DNA of 64,000 bases, from contig NZ_FQUJ01000012.1 of assembly GCF_900128925.1 (NCBI RefSeq), positions 62,001-126,000 of the forward strand. Direction: 5' to 3'. The notes under the pieces are model-generated. The model did no database searches. It had not been told where the DNA came from and saw only the letters and a program-made list of their open reading frames with translations. This DNA is from Modicisalibacter ilicicola DSM 19980. Lineage in GTDB: Bacteria; Pseudomonadota; Gammaproteobacteria; Pseudomonadales; Halomonadaceae. Below are positions 45,869 to 56,200 of this stretch, piece by piece; within the stretch, counting starts at the first letter, position 1; every line of letters begins with the position of its first letter. The translations under genes were made by a program, and so were the position numbers.

Positions 45869-47042
45869 GCGGGTGCCCGGGGATGCCATCCTCGGGTTGA
45901 TCGAGGCCTTCAACAAGGACACCAATCCCCAGAAGGTCGATCTCGGTGTCGGGGTCTACCGCGACGCCCGGGGCAACACCCCCATCATGCGGGCCGTCAA
46001 GGAAGCCGAGGCGCTGCTGCTGAAGAACGAGACCACCAAGAGCTACATCGGCTCCCACGGTGATCCCCGCTATGGCGAGGTCACCCTGCCCCTGGTGCTG
46101 GGCGCCGACTCGCCGGTACTAGCCGAGAAACGCGCCAGCGCGACCCAGTCCCCGGGCGGCACCGGGGCCTTGCGCCTGGCCGCCGACTTCATCAAGTCCA
46201 AGCTTCCCGGCAAGGATATCTGGGTCTCGGACCCGACCTGGCCCAACCACCTGGGCATCTTCCCCGCTGCCGGCCTGACGCTGCACAAGTATCCCTACGT
46301 CGACAGCGACAACCGCCTCGATTTCGACGGCATGCTGGGCGCCTTGAAGCAGATCCCCCAGGGCGACGTCGTGCTGTTGCACGCGTGCTGCCACAACCCG
46401 ACCGGCTTCGATCTCACCCGGGAGCAGTGGCAGCAGGTGCTCGAGGTAGTTCGCGAGCGCGGCCTGCTGCCCCTGATCGACTTCGCCTACCAGGGCTTCG
46501 GCGACGGCCTCGAGGAAGACGCCTACGGCGCCCGCTTGATGGCCGAAAATCTCGACGAGGTGCTGATCACCAGCTCCTACTCGAAGAACTTCGGTATCTA
46601 TCGGGAGCGTACCGGCTGCTTCATTGCCATCGCCAAGAACACCGAGCAGATGGAGAACGTGCGCTCGCAGATGGCCATCGTCGCTCGCGAGAACTACTCC
46701 AACCCGCCGGCCCACGGCAGTGCCATCGTCTGCGAGATTCTCACCTCCGCGGAACTGGCAGCGGTGTGGCGCGACGAGCTGACCGAGATGCGCGATCGCA
46801 TCAACGGCCTGCGCCGGGATTTCGTCGAGGCGCTCAAGCCCCACGGCCTGGACGGCACCTTCGCCCACGTGGCCGAGCAGCGCGGCATGTTCTCCTATAC
46901 CGGCCTCAAGCCGGATCAGGTCGACCGGCTGCGCGACGAGTACGGTATCTACATGGTGCGCTCCGGGCGAGCCAATGTCGCCGGCCTGTCGAGCGAGAAT
47001 CTACCCTACGTGACCGAGGCGATCGCCGCCGTATCGAAATGA
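45852..47042 (+). CDS. phhC: Aromatic amino acid aminotransferase (aspartate/tyrosine aminotransferase family)
   Basis: This class I PLP-dependent transaminase (396 aa) has the Schiff-base lysine in [24 protein letters not shown] for the cofactor pocket and SGRANVAGL with the carboxylate-binding arginine. The phhB-overlapping arrangement matches the phh operon of pseudomonads, where PhhC converts tyrosine to 4-hydroxyphenylpyruvate. TyrB or AspC function is also possible from sequence alone. It starts inside phhB, so translation is coupled. Confidence 0.9.
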   Translation: MFEQIERVPGDAILGLIEAFNKDTNPQKVDLGVGVYRDARGNTPIMRAVKEAEALLLKNETTKSYIGSHGDPRYGEVTLPLVLGADSPVLAEKRASATQSPGGTGALRLAADFIKSKLPGKDIWVSDPTWPNHLGIFPAAGLTLHKYPYVDSDNRLDFDGMLGALKQIPQGDVVLLHACCHNPTGFDLTREQWQQVLEVVRERGLLPLIDFAYQGFGDGLEEDAYGARLMAENLDEVLITSSYSKNFGIYRERTGCFIAIAKNTEQMENVRSQMAIVARENYSNPPAHGSAIVCEILTSAELAAVWRDELTEMRDRINGLRRDFVEALKPHGLDGTFAHVAEQRGMFSYTGLKPDQVDRLRDEYGIYMVRSGRANVAGLSSENLPYVTEAIAAVSK

Positions 47043-47070
47043 CGGCCGTTTGACGCATGCAGGATGCCAG

Positions 47071-47110
47071 AACGCCCGGAGCGGTTCCCTCGAACGCCTG
47101 GGCGTTTCTG
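47071..47110 (+). terminator. Likely terminator after the aminotransferase gene
   Basis: AACGCCCGG (47071-47079) pairs with CTGGGCGTT (47098-47106), followed by TCTGTG. A small inner hairpin is also possible. It lies 29 nt past the stop between converging genes. Confidence 0.5.
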
Positions 47111-47136
47111 TGTCGAGGCATGAGCAGCCTCGCCCC

Positions 47137-48174
47137 CTACTGGCGAAAATGGTTGATATACCACGGCATGGCCTGGCGGATGCCTTCGACCACCGTGTGC
47201 GTCGGCACATAGCCGAGCTTGCCCGCCGCCTTGCTGATATCCGCCTGGGAGTGGCGCACGTCTCCCGGCCGAAAATCCCCATGGACGGGCGGCCTGTCGT
47301 AGTTCACCCCCTGCTCGGCCAGCGCCTCCCGCAGGTAGGAAAACAGCTCATTGAGCGTGGTGCGTCCGTTCACCGCCACGTTGAACACGTCACTGCCCGC
47401 TTCACCGTCTACTTCCGTATCCGCCAGAGCCGCCAGCAGATTGGCCTGCACGGCATTCTCGACGAAGCAGAAGTCGCGGCTGGTCTCGCCATCGCCATTC
47501 ACCTGGACCGACGCATCGCTGAGCATTGCCGCAGTCCACTTGGGGATCACTGCCGCGTAGGCACCTTCCGGGTCCTGGCGCGGGCCAAAGACATTGAAGT
47601 AACGCAGGCCCGCCGTTTTCACGCCATAGCAGCGCGAGAATACCTCGGCGTAGAGTTCGTTGACGTATTTGGTCACTGCATAGGGCGACAATGGCTTGCC
47701 GATGCGCTCCTCCACCTTGGGCAAGGCCGGATGGTCACCGTAGGTCGAACTCGACGCCGCATAGACGAAGCGTTCGATGCCGGCCTCCTTGGCGGTCACC
47801 AGCATGTTGAGAAAACCATCGATGTTGGCGGCATTGGTGGCCAGCGGGTCATTCAAGGAGCGCGGGACCGACCCCAGCGCGGCCTGGTGCAGCACGTAAT
47901 CCGCCCCCTCCATGGCTCGCTGGCAATCGCCCAGTACCCGTATGTCCCCTTCGTGAAACCTGAATCTCGCCCACTGTTCGGGGCTTACCAGGCCCCTCAC
48001 CTCGTCGAGGTTGCGCCGGTGGCCCGTGGCGAAGTTGTCAAGCCCCACCACGCTTTGATCCAGCTTGAGCAATCGCTCCAGCAGATTGGAACCGATGAAG
48101 CCCGCCACGCCAGTTATCAGCCAGGCCCTCGGTCTTGCTGCCAGTTCCGCCTGCACCCGTTCAAAAGTCGTCAT
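47137..48174 (-). CDS. UDP-N-acetylhexosamine 4-epimerase, WbpP/TviC-like
   Basis: The 345-aa extended SDR has [14 protein letters not shown] (NAD loop), [12 protein letters not shown] and the catalytic YxxxK as [28 protein letters not shown] forms the sugar pocket typical of WbpP/TviC. These epimerise UDP-GlcNAc or UDP-GlcNAcA at C4. It fits with the TviB/WbpO-type dehydrogenase 3 kb away, giving UDP-GalNAcA as in Vi antigen or O6 antigen synthesis. It is divergent from the rest of the locus. Confidence 0.88.
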   Translation of the reverse strand: MTTFERVQAELAARPRAWLITGVAGFIGSNLLERLLKLDQSVVGLDNFATGHRRNLDEVRGLVSPEQWARFRFHEGDIRVLGDCQRAMEGADYVLHQAALGSVPRSLNDPLATNAANIDGFLNMLVTAKEAGIERFVYAASSSTYGDHPALPKVEERIGKPLSPYAVTKYVNELYAEVFSRCYGVKTAGLRYFNVFGPRQDPEGAYAAVIPKWTAAMLSDASVQVNGDGETSRDFCFVENAVQANLLAALADTEVDGEAGSDVFNVAVNGRTTLNELFSYLREALAEQGVNYDRPPVHGDFRPGDVRHSQADISKAAGKLGYVPTHTVVEGIRQAMPWYINHFRQ

Positions 48175-48864
48175 ATTCGCCTAATCCATAATCCCAGAAC
48201 CGGTTTTCACCACCTCGATACGCCTTGTCCACCCTTCGACCTCTGCCCGGTGTGCTTGCTCCTCGTCAAGGCCACTGCTGCCAAGCACTTGATTCTTCAC
48301 CCTCACCGGATTAACAAACTAACCCAAGAAAAGCCTTCTAAATTTAGAAAATTGAGCTTGGGATGGAAGGCACAGGCGCCTACCATAGAAAACAAGCTAA
48401 CAAAAAGATACTCTATGAAACAATAGTAGACCGTTCAGCATTCACCAGGCCAGTCATGACATGAATGGCGCCTCGATGCACTTGGTCTGCCAATGGCTCC
48501 AGCAGAAAATTTTCGGACGTAACGAAAAGGTCACATCGAACGAAATCTTTGCCATACTGGCAAACATGCAGGGTTGTCGACAAAGACAATAGTGGCTTCT
48601 CGTTCAATTTGACTAAAAAAATAATAAATAAGTGAAATTTATTAACTGAAAAACAGTGCCTGTCTAGAGGGCAAGAACAATGAAAATATTCACGCACTTT
48701 CCTTTGAAAAATGCATAGGATGAACTGCCGGGTCGAAAAAAATGTTGTGAGATACGGGGTTATCTTTCACGACCGGATCGCGAGGAGATACCCCCAAAAG
48801 GACATCGACCGCTGCCTTGATAGCATTCGCGGCTTGCGCAGGCATTTATAAGGAAATGAAGAAT
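48175..48864. other. Large AT-rich intergenic region at the start of the polysaccharide locus
   Basis: This 690-bp region separates divergent genes and is clearly more AT-rich than the core. It holds several short A/T palindromes (for example TCTAAATTTAGA near 48338 and AATAAAT/ATTTATT near 48625-48645). I see no JUMPstart/ops element. A minus-strand frame (48413-48697, 94 aa) has no recognisable domain or convincing ribosome site. Promoters for both directions should lie here. Confidence 0.6.
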
Positions 48865-50892
48865 ATGCTTTCACTCTTTAGACGGATGTTTCGCCTGCCA
48901 CGCACCTACAAACGCATCATCCAAGTGCTGGTCGACACGCTTCTGCTGACCACCAGCTTCATTCTGGCCATGCTGTTGCGGCTGGATAGCTGGACCCCTC
49001 TCTACGAAGAGCGCACCTGGCTCATGGTCGCGGTCCTGATACCGTTGAGCCTGCTCATTTTCGTTCACCTGGGCTTTTATCGTGCCGTGGTTCGCTACAT
49101 GAGCCAGAAGGCACTGCATGCGATCCTGCTTGGCGTCCTGGGTTCGGCGGCCGCCATGGCCATCATCAGCTACTGGCTGGATCTGCCCATACCGCGTTCG
49201 GTGCCCATCATCTACGCCATGCTGGCCCTGCTGACCATCGGCGGTGTCCGCGCAATACTGCGCGGGCTGTACCAGCGTAGCCTGATGCGCCACAAGACAT
49301 GCGTCGCGATCTATGGCGCCGGTGCCGCGGGCTCCCAGCTGGTCGCCTCGCTGCGCCATGGCCAGGAGTACGTTCCGGTATGCTTCATCGATGATTGGCG
49401 AGGCATGCGCGGCACCCTCGTCGAGGGGCTCAAGGTCTACGCGCCCAGCGAACTGCCTCGCCTGATCAAGGAATATGGCGTCAAGCGCGTGCTGTTGGCC
49501 ATGCCCAGCGCCTCTCTCGGCCGGCGCCGCGAAATACTGAAGATGCTCGAGCCGCTGGCGGTGCCCGTACAGACCGTTCCGGGCATGGCTGATGTGATCG
49601 CCGGTCGTGCGCGCATCAACGAGATCCGCGACGTCACCGTCGAGGACCTGCTGGGTCGGGACCCGGTACCACCGAACCAGGCGCTGCTGGATGCGAACAT
49701 CCGCGACAAGGTGGTGCTGGTGACCGGGGCGGGGGGGTCCATCGGTTCCGAACTGTGTCGCCAGGTACTGCAACAGCGCCCGCGGCGGCTCATCCTCTTC
49801 GAAGTCTGCGAATATTCGCTCTACCAGATAGAGAAGGAGTTGCTGCAGTTCTCCAAGGCCGCCGGACTGGCGATACCGATCAAGGCGCTCCTGGGCTCCG
49901 TGCAACAGCGGCAACGCCTGGAGGGCGTGATGCGCGCCTTCAGGGTACAGACCATCTACCACGCGGCTGCCTACAAGCACGTTCCCCTTGTCGAGCACAA
50001 TGCCATAGAGGGCATTCGCAACAATGTCTTCGGCACCCTGGAAACCGCGAAAGCCGCCATGGCCTGCCAGGTCGAAACCTTCGTCCTGGTATCCACCGAC
50101 AAGGCCGTTCGCCCCACCAATGTCATGGGCACCACCAAACGTCTCGCGGAACTCATTTGCCAGGCCTTCGCCCGAGAACAGCACACCACCCGCTTCTGCA
50201 TGGTCCGCTTCGGCAATGTCCTGGGTTCCTCCGGGTCGGTGGTCCCCCTGTTTCGCAAGCAGATCCGCGAAGGCGGCCCCATCACCGTTACCCATCCGGA
50301 CATCACGCGCTACTTCATGACCATCCCCGAGGCGGCTCAGCTGGTCATCCAGGCCGGCGCCATGGGCAATGGGGGCGATGTCTTCGTTCTCAACATGGGA
50401 GAACCCGTCAGGATCAGCGATCTGGCGAAGCACATGGTGCGCCTGTCGGGTCTCGAGGTGCTGAGTGCGGATTCTCCCGAGGGGGATATCGAGATCGTCT
50501 ACACGGGGTTGCGTCCGGGCGAAAAGCTCTTCGAGGAGCTGCTGATCGGTGACGATGTCACCGACACCGCCCATCCAAGGATCATGGCGGCCCATGAAAG
50601 CCATTGGGAATGGAGCAAGCTGGAAGGGTTCCTCCAGCAGTTGCAGGACGCCCTCATCCAGGTTCGTCATGACCGTATCCGGGAATTGCTGCTCGAGGCG
50701 CCTGCCGCCTACCACCCGCAAGAGCAGATCGCCGACCTGGTGTGGATCGAGGAGAAGGCCCTCCCCGCTTACGAATCGGAAGTCGACGGTGTCGAGGTCA
50801 GACAAGCGCCGGAAACGAAGACCGCAACGTTCGATCTGGAGGAGCCGATACCCTCCTCGACCGATTGGACCGTCAGTGCAAGGCAGCGCTAG
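48865..50892 (+). CDS. Membrane-bound nucleotide-sugar 4,6-dehydratase, WbpM/CapD family
   Basis: The 675-aa protein has four N-terminal transmembrane helices (about 15-135), a CoA-binding-like Rossmann domain (145-265) and a C-terminal SDR catalytic domain (VLVTGAGGSIGSELCRQ). As in WbpM, the catalytic tyrosine is replaced: VSTDKAVRPTN then M421-x3-K425 (SMK triad). It converts UDP-GlcNAc to a 4-keto-6-deoxy sugar, the entry to FucNAc, QuiNAc or bacillosamine-type residues. The ATG at 48865 has AAGGAA 9 nt upstream; the ATG at 48856 is too close to it. Confidence 0.92.
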   Translation: MLSLFRRMFRLPRTYKRIIQVLVDTLLLTTSFILAMLLRLDSWTPLYEERTWLMVAVLIPLSLLIFVHLGFYRAVVRYMSQKALHAILLGVLGSAAAMAIISYWLDLPIPRSVPIIYAMLALLTIGGVRAILRGLYQRSLMRHKTCVAIYGAGAAGSQLVASLRHGQEYVPVCFIDDWRGMRGTLVEGLKVYAPSELPRLIKEYGVKRVLLAMPSASLGRRREILKMLEPLAVPVQTVPGMADVIAGRARINEIRDVTVEDLLGRDPVPPNQALLDANIRDKVVLVTGAGGSIGSELCRQVLQQRPRRLILFEVCEYSLYQIEKELLQFSKAAGLAIPIKALLGSVQQRQRLEGVMRAFRVQTIYHAAAYKHVPLVEHNAIEGIRNNVFGTLETAKAAMACQVETFVLVSTDKAVRPTNVMGTTKRLAELICQAFAREQHTTRFCMVRFGNVLGSSGSVVPLFRKQIREGGPITVTHPDITRYFMTIPEAAQLVIQAGAMGNGGDVFVLNMGEPVRISDLAKHMVRLSGLEVLSADSPEGDIEIVYTGLRPGEKLFEELLIGDDVTDTAHPRIMAAHESHWEWSKLEGFLQQLQDALIQVRHDRIRELLLEAPAAYHPQEQIADLVWIEEKALPAYESEVDGVEVRQAPETKTATFDLEEPIPSSTDWTVSARQR

Positions 50893-50946
50893 CGCTTTGC
50901 ATCCAAGCCACAGCCCGGACATAGAACGATGGATAGGACAGTCAGC

Positions 50947-52215
<1,269 letters not shown>

Positions 52216-52315
52216 GGAGCACCATGGATCGCCGGTACTGCCAGCACTGAACTCATTCGCCAGGGACGAGCGTCAAGCGTGATGCATATTTGCAAATTAC
52301 AAGATAAAGAAAATC

Positions 52316-53410
52316 ATGAAAATATTGATCATCGGCAACATGGGCTACGTTGGCCCTGCGGTCGTGCGCGAGCTGGCCTTGCGCCACCCCTCGGCGATCC
52401 TGCACGGTTACGATACGGGGTATTTCGCGCACTGCCTGACCGGAACTCGATACCTGCCCGAACGGCATCTCGAGCGGCAATTCTTCGGCGATGTCCGTGC
52501 CATTTTGCCCGACCTCCTCGAAGGCTACACCGCGGTGGTACAGCTGGCCGCGATTTCCAATGACCCGATGGGCAGCCGCTTCGCCACGGCCACGGCAGAG
52601 ATCAATCAGCACGCCAGCGTTGCCATCGCTCGGGCAGCGGCTCAAGCGGGCGTAGGCCATTTTGTCTTTGCGTCCAGCTGCAGCATCTACGGTATCGCTC
52701 ATGGCGCCCCTCGCCGCGAGACCGATGCCGTCGCCCCCATCACGGATTATGCCAAGTCCAAGGTGCGCACCGAACTGGCCCTCGCGAGCATCGAGAGCGA
52801 GATGGTCGTTACCAGCCTGCGCTTCGCGACCGCCTGCGGGATGTCCGATCGCTTGCGCCTGGACCTGGTGCTCAACGACTTCGTCGCCGGCGCACTCGCC
52901 CAGGGCGAGATCACCGTGCTCAGCGATGGAACGCCGTGGCGCCCCCTGATCGATGTCGCCGACATGGCCAGGGCCATCGACTGGGCGATACAGCGACCGG
53001 CCGACAACGGTGGACGAATACTGAATATCAATACGGGCTCCAACGAGCGCAACCATCAGGTGCGAGACCTGGCCGCCGCCGTTGCCGATGCACTGCCCGG
53101 GACATCGGTAAGCATCAACACCGCGGCGCCCGTGGATAGCCGCTCCTATCAGGTCGACTTCAGTCTGTTCGCCAGGCTGGCCCCGGATCACCAGCCGCAG
53201 ATGACACTTTCGCAATCGATCGAGGCCTTGATCGATGGGCTCAGGGCCATGGATTTTGCCGACCCCCGGTTCCGTTCATCCTCACTCGTACGCCTTCGAG
53301 TCCTGCAGGAACATATCGACGAACGCCGCCTGACCGAGGAGCTCAGGTGGCAAGGCGGTCAAGCGAGCCCCCAGGACGGCAGAGCGTCTCGTCCCCTCGT
53401 CCATTCCTAG
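52316..53410 (+). CDS. NAD-dependent epimerase/dehydratase family protein (extended SDR)
   Basis: The 364-aa protein has a GNMGYVGPAV cofactor loop, AAISNDPMG, ASSCSIYG (catalytic serine region) and YxxxK as YAKSK. The sugar-binding LRFATACGMSDRLRLDLVLND segment and RPLIDVADMARAI follow. Related proteins are annotated as nucleotide-sugar epimerases. It is 19 nt before the glucose-1-phosphate cytidylyltransferase gene, so its substrate is probably a CDP-linked sugar. It differs from the standard CDP-glucose 4,6-dehydratase in its motifs. Confidence 0.85.
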   Translation: MKILIIGNMGYVGPAVVRELALRHPSAILHGYDTGYFAHCLTGTRYLPERHLERQFFGDVRAILPDLLEGYTAVVQLAAISNDPMGSRFATATAEINQHASVAIARAAAQAGVGHFVFASSCSIYGIAHGAPRRETDAVAPITDYAKSKVRTELALASIESEMVVTSLRFATACGMSDRLRLDLVLNDFVAGALAQGEITVLSDGTPWRPLIDVADMARAIDWAIQRPADNGGRILNINTGSNERNHQVRDLAAAVADALPGTSVSINTAAPVDSRSYQVDFSLFARLAPDHQPQMTLSQSIEALIDGLRAMDFADPRFRSSSLVRLRVLQEHIDERRLTEELRWQGGQASPQDGRASRPLVHS

Positions 53411-53429
53411 AACAATAAAGGAACCAACC

Positions 53430-54206
53430 ATGAAAGTTGCAATCTTCGCGGGTGGCTTCGGGACTCGACTGAGCGAAGAGACGACCATCCGCCCCAAGCC
53501 GATGGTGGAAGTGGGTAGCCAGCCGATCCTCTGGCACATCATGAAGATGTACGCTCATCACGGCTTCAAGGAGTTCGTCGTCCTGGGCGGCTACAAGGTC
53601 GATTATATTCGTCGTTATTTTCTCAACTACCGCAACAATCGAACCGATTACACCATCGACCTGAAGACCGGGCGTGTCGAGTGGTTGCAGGGCATGAGCG
53701 AGGACTGGAAGATCACCGTCCTTGACACTGGCGCCGACACCATGACCGGAGGGCGACTCAAGCGGGCGATGCACCTGTTGGCCGACGCGCCTTTCTGCCT
53801 GACCTATGGCGATGGGGTAAGCAACGTGAATATCACGGCCCTGGTCGAGGCCCATCGGGCATCGACCAACTGGTGCACGCTTACCGCCGTTACCCAGCCC
53901 GGTCGCTATGGGGCCCTGCATCTGAACGAAGCGTCGAACCATGTCATAGGCTTTCGCGAAAAAGGCGCGACGGACGGCGGCTTGATCAATGGCGGCTTCT
54001 TCGTCTGTCAGCCGGAAGTCTTCGAACTGATCGAGGGCGACCAGACCACCTGGGAAAACGAGCCCATGGAACGAATGATTCAGCTCGACAAGCTGGGATA
54101 CTTCCATCACAAGGGCTACTGGCAAAGCATGGATTCGTTGCGCGACAGGATGGTTCTGGAAGCAGCCTGGGCCCAGGGCGCTCCCTGGAAGGTCTGGAAG
54201 GATTGA
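53430..54206 (+). CDS. rfbF: Glucose-1-phosphate cytidylyltransferase
   Basis: RfbF makes CDP-glucose from CTP and glucose-1-phosphate, the entry to CDP-linked deoxy sugars. The 258-aa product shows the nucleotidyltransferase start FAGGFGTRLSEET, then RPKPMVEVG with the activating lysine. LTYGDGVSNVNI (metal-binding) and GGFFVCQPEVFE come later. AAAGGAACC lies before its ATG. It is the best-defined gene of a four-gene set that lacks a recognisable rfbG. Confidence 0.94.
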   Translation: MKVAIFAGGFGTRLSEETTIRPKPMVEVGSQPILWHIMKMYAHHGFKEFVVLGGYKVDYIRRYFLNYRNNRTDYTIDLKTGRVEWLQGMSEDWKITVLDTGADTMTGGRLKRAMHLLADAPFCLTYGDGVSNVNITALVEAHRASTNWCTLTAVTQPGRYGALHLNEASNHVIGFREKGATDGGLINGGFFVCQPEVFELIEGDQTTWENEPMERMIQLDKLGYFHHKGYWQSMDSLRDRMVLEAAWAQGAPWKVWKD

Positions 54207-54240
54207 CGCCGATGACTTGCTTCAGGGTGGGACGCTCAGG

Positions 54241-55548
54241 ATGATCATCGTCGACACGGCGCTCGCCAGGCGTCAGGCCGAGGGCAACCCGATACGCGTG
54301 GGCATGATCGGTGCCGGCTTTCAGGGTAGTGGAATCGGCCTTCAGATCATGACCGCGACACCGGGGATGCGCTTGTGTGCCATCGCCAACCGCAACGTGG
54401 CGTCCGCGATCGGTGTCTACGACCAGGTCGGCCTGGAACCGATCGACTGTGCTACCCAAGGCGAGCTGGAGGCTGCGATCGCTGCGGGCCGGCCGGCCGT
54501 CACCGAAGATGCCATGGCCCTCGCCCGGGCCGCGGGGCTGGATGCAGTGATCGAAGTGACGGGGTCGGTAGAATTCGCCGCCCACGCCGTGCTGGCAGCC
54601 CTGGAAAGTGGCAAGCATGTCATTCAGATGAACGCCGAACTGGACGGCACCCTCGGCCCCCTGCTGAAAGCGAAGGCCGATGCCGCCGGCGTCATCTACA
54701 GCTTTGCCGATGGTGATCAGCCCGGCGTGCAGATGAACCTTCACCGGTTTGTTTCCGGCCTCGGCGTGAGGCCGGTGCTCTGCGGCAACATCAAGGGGTT
54801 GCACGACCCCTATCGCAACCCGACGACGCAGGAAGCCTTCGCCAGACGCTGGGGACAAAAGCCCGCCATGGTCGCCTCCTTCGCCGATGGCACCAAGATC
54901 TCCTTCGAGCAGGCCATCGTCGCCAACGGCACCGGCATGCAAGTTGCCCGGCGCGGCATGCTCGGTCCCGACTTCTCCCATGGCGACCCCGATGCTCCAG
55001 CGGTGCCGATCGAGCAGACGATTTCCGCCTTCGAGCCTCATCTGGACCCGGCAGGGCCGGGGCTGGTGGATTATGTGGTCGGCGCGCGGCCAGGCCCGGG
55101 CGTGTTCGTCCTCGGGACCCTCGAGCATCCCCGCCAGAAGCATTACCTGGAACTCTACAAGATGGGAAAGGGCCCCTATTACTGTTTTTACACGCCCTAC
55201 CATCTGTGCCATTTCGAGGTACCTGCGTCCGTCGCCCGGGCAGTCCTGTTCGACGACGCCGTGCTGGCCCCCCGAGCCGGCCCTCGGGTTGGCGTCATCG
55301 CCATGGCCAAGAAAGCGCTGTCGCCTGGCGAGACGATCCAGGAATTCGGCGGCTTCGAAGTCTATGGCGTCGCCGAAAACATGGATGTCCTACGCCGAGA
55401 GAACCTGTTGCCAATCGGGCTGGCTCTCGGCTGCACCCTGCGCCACCCGGTCAAAAAGGATTCACCACTGACCTTCGACGATGTCAGCATCCCTGCCGGG
55501 CGCCTGGTCGATCGGTTGTATGGCGAACAGGAGCGCCTGTTTGCCTGA
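54241..55548 (+). CDS. NAD(P)-dependent oxidoreductase with C-terminal SAF-like domain
   Basis: The 435-aa protein has an N-terminal Rossmann domain (GMIGAGFQGSGIGL, residues 19-32) resembling homoserine-dehydrogenase-like oxidoreductases. It then has a long catalytic middle and a C-terminal SAF-like segment (KKALSPGETIQEFGGFEVYG, then LPIGLALGCTL), as in sialic acid synthase tails and related enzymes. The reaction is not known. Its place between rfbF and an RmlC-like epimerase suggests modification of a CDP-sugar. An upstream in-frame TTG at 54217 is an alternative start. Confidence 0.78.
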   Translation: MIIVDTALARRQAEGNPIRVGMIGAGFQGSGIGLQIMTATPGMRLCAIANRNVASAIGVYDQVGLEPIDCATQGELEAAIAAGRPAVTEDAMALARAAGLDAVIEVTGSVEFAAHAVLAALESGKHVIQMNAELDGTLGPLLKAKADAAGVIYSFADGDQPGVQMNLHRFVSGLGVRPVLCGNIKGLHDPYRNPTTQEAFARRWGQKPAMVASFADGTKISFEQAIVANGTGMQVARRGMLGPDFSHGDPDAPAVPIEQTISAFEPHLDPAGPGLVDYVVGARPGPGVFVLGTLEHPRQKHYLELYKMGKGPYYCFYTPYHLCHFEVPASVARAVLFDDAVLAPRAGPRVGVIAMAKKALSPGETIQEFGGFEVYGVAENMDVLRRENLLPIGLALGCTLRHPVKKDSPLTFDDVSIPAGRLVDRLYGEQERLFA

Positions 55549-55584
55549 ACCACCACCATCACGAACGACTTTCGAGAGTGGGCA

Positions 55585-56133
55585 ATGATCTTTCTTCAAA
55601 CGGAACTGAACGATGCGTGGTTGATAGAACTCGAACCGCACGGCGACCAGCGAGGTTTCTTTGCGCGCACCATGTGCCAGGAAGCGTTCGCAAACCAGGG
55701 AATGATCGGCGAGTTCGTGCAGCAGAACACCTCTTTCTCTGCGCAGCGCGGTACTCTGCGAGGACTGCACTACCAGACGAGGCCGCATGGTGAAGCCAAG
55801 CTGGTTCGATGTATTCGTGGCGCGATCGCCGACGTCATCGTCGATGTCCGAGCCGATTCTTCCACCTACCTTCGGCACCAGTTGTTCGAACTAACCGATA
55901 CCAATCGGCTGCAACTTTATGTACCGCCTGGATTTGCGCACGCTTTCCAGACGCTGAGCGACAATGTCGAGGTGAGCTACCTGGTCTCGGCTGCCTATCA
56001 CCCCGAGGCAGAGCGGGGTCTACGGTATAATGACGCAAGCCTGGACATCGACTGGCCTTGCCCTGTCACCGTGATCTCGGACAAGGATACCAAATGGCCC
56101 TTGATTGCCGAGCAAACGGAAGCTCTCTATTGA
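55585..56133 (+). CDS. dTDP-4-dehydrorhamnose 3,5-epimerase (RmlC) family protein
   Basis: The 182-aa cupin has the RmlC block RGTLRGLHYQ with catalytic H62, YVPPGFAHAFQTL, and a tyrosine/aspartate region near ERGLRYNDASLDIDWP. RmlC epimerises 4-keto-6-deoxy sugars. No rmlA, rmlB or rmlD is in the window, and the gene follows the CDP-glucose set by 36 nt, so the substrate may be a CDP-4-keto sugar. It is the last plus-strand gene; the next gene converges on it. Confidence 0.88.
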   Translation: MIFLQTELNDAWLIELEPHGDQRGFFARTMCQEAFANQGMIGEFVQQNTSFSAQRGTLRGLHYQTRPHGEAKLVRCIRGAIADVIVDVRADSSTYLRHQLFELTDTNRLQLYVPPGFAHAFQTLSDNVEVSYLVSAAYHPEAERGLRYNDASLDIDWPCPVTVISDKDTKWPLIAEQTEALY

Positions 56134-56200
56134 AGAACACCTCGGCGCGTAGCGGTATGCTTATATCCAGAATCAAAAAGCCCAACCAGGCGTTCTGCCA

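Noticed and set aside
48413-48697. Minus-strand frame of 94 codons in the intergenic region at 48.4 kb
   Set aside because: No ribosome site, no domain and no support from neighbours; kept as noncoding.
48700-48864. JUMPstart/ops anti-termination element before the polysaccharide genes
   Set aside because: The GGCGGTAGCGT-type ops core is not present in the leader.
48871-50922. Minus-strand frame of 683 codons opposite the WbpM-like gene
   Set aside because: It is the antisense of a strongly conserved dehydratase and has composition typical of shadow frames.
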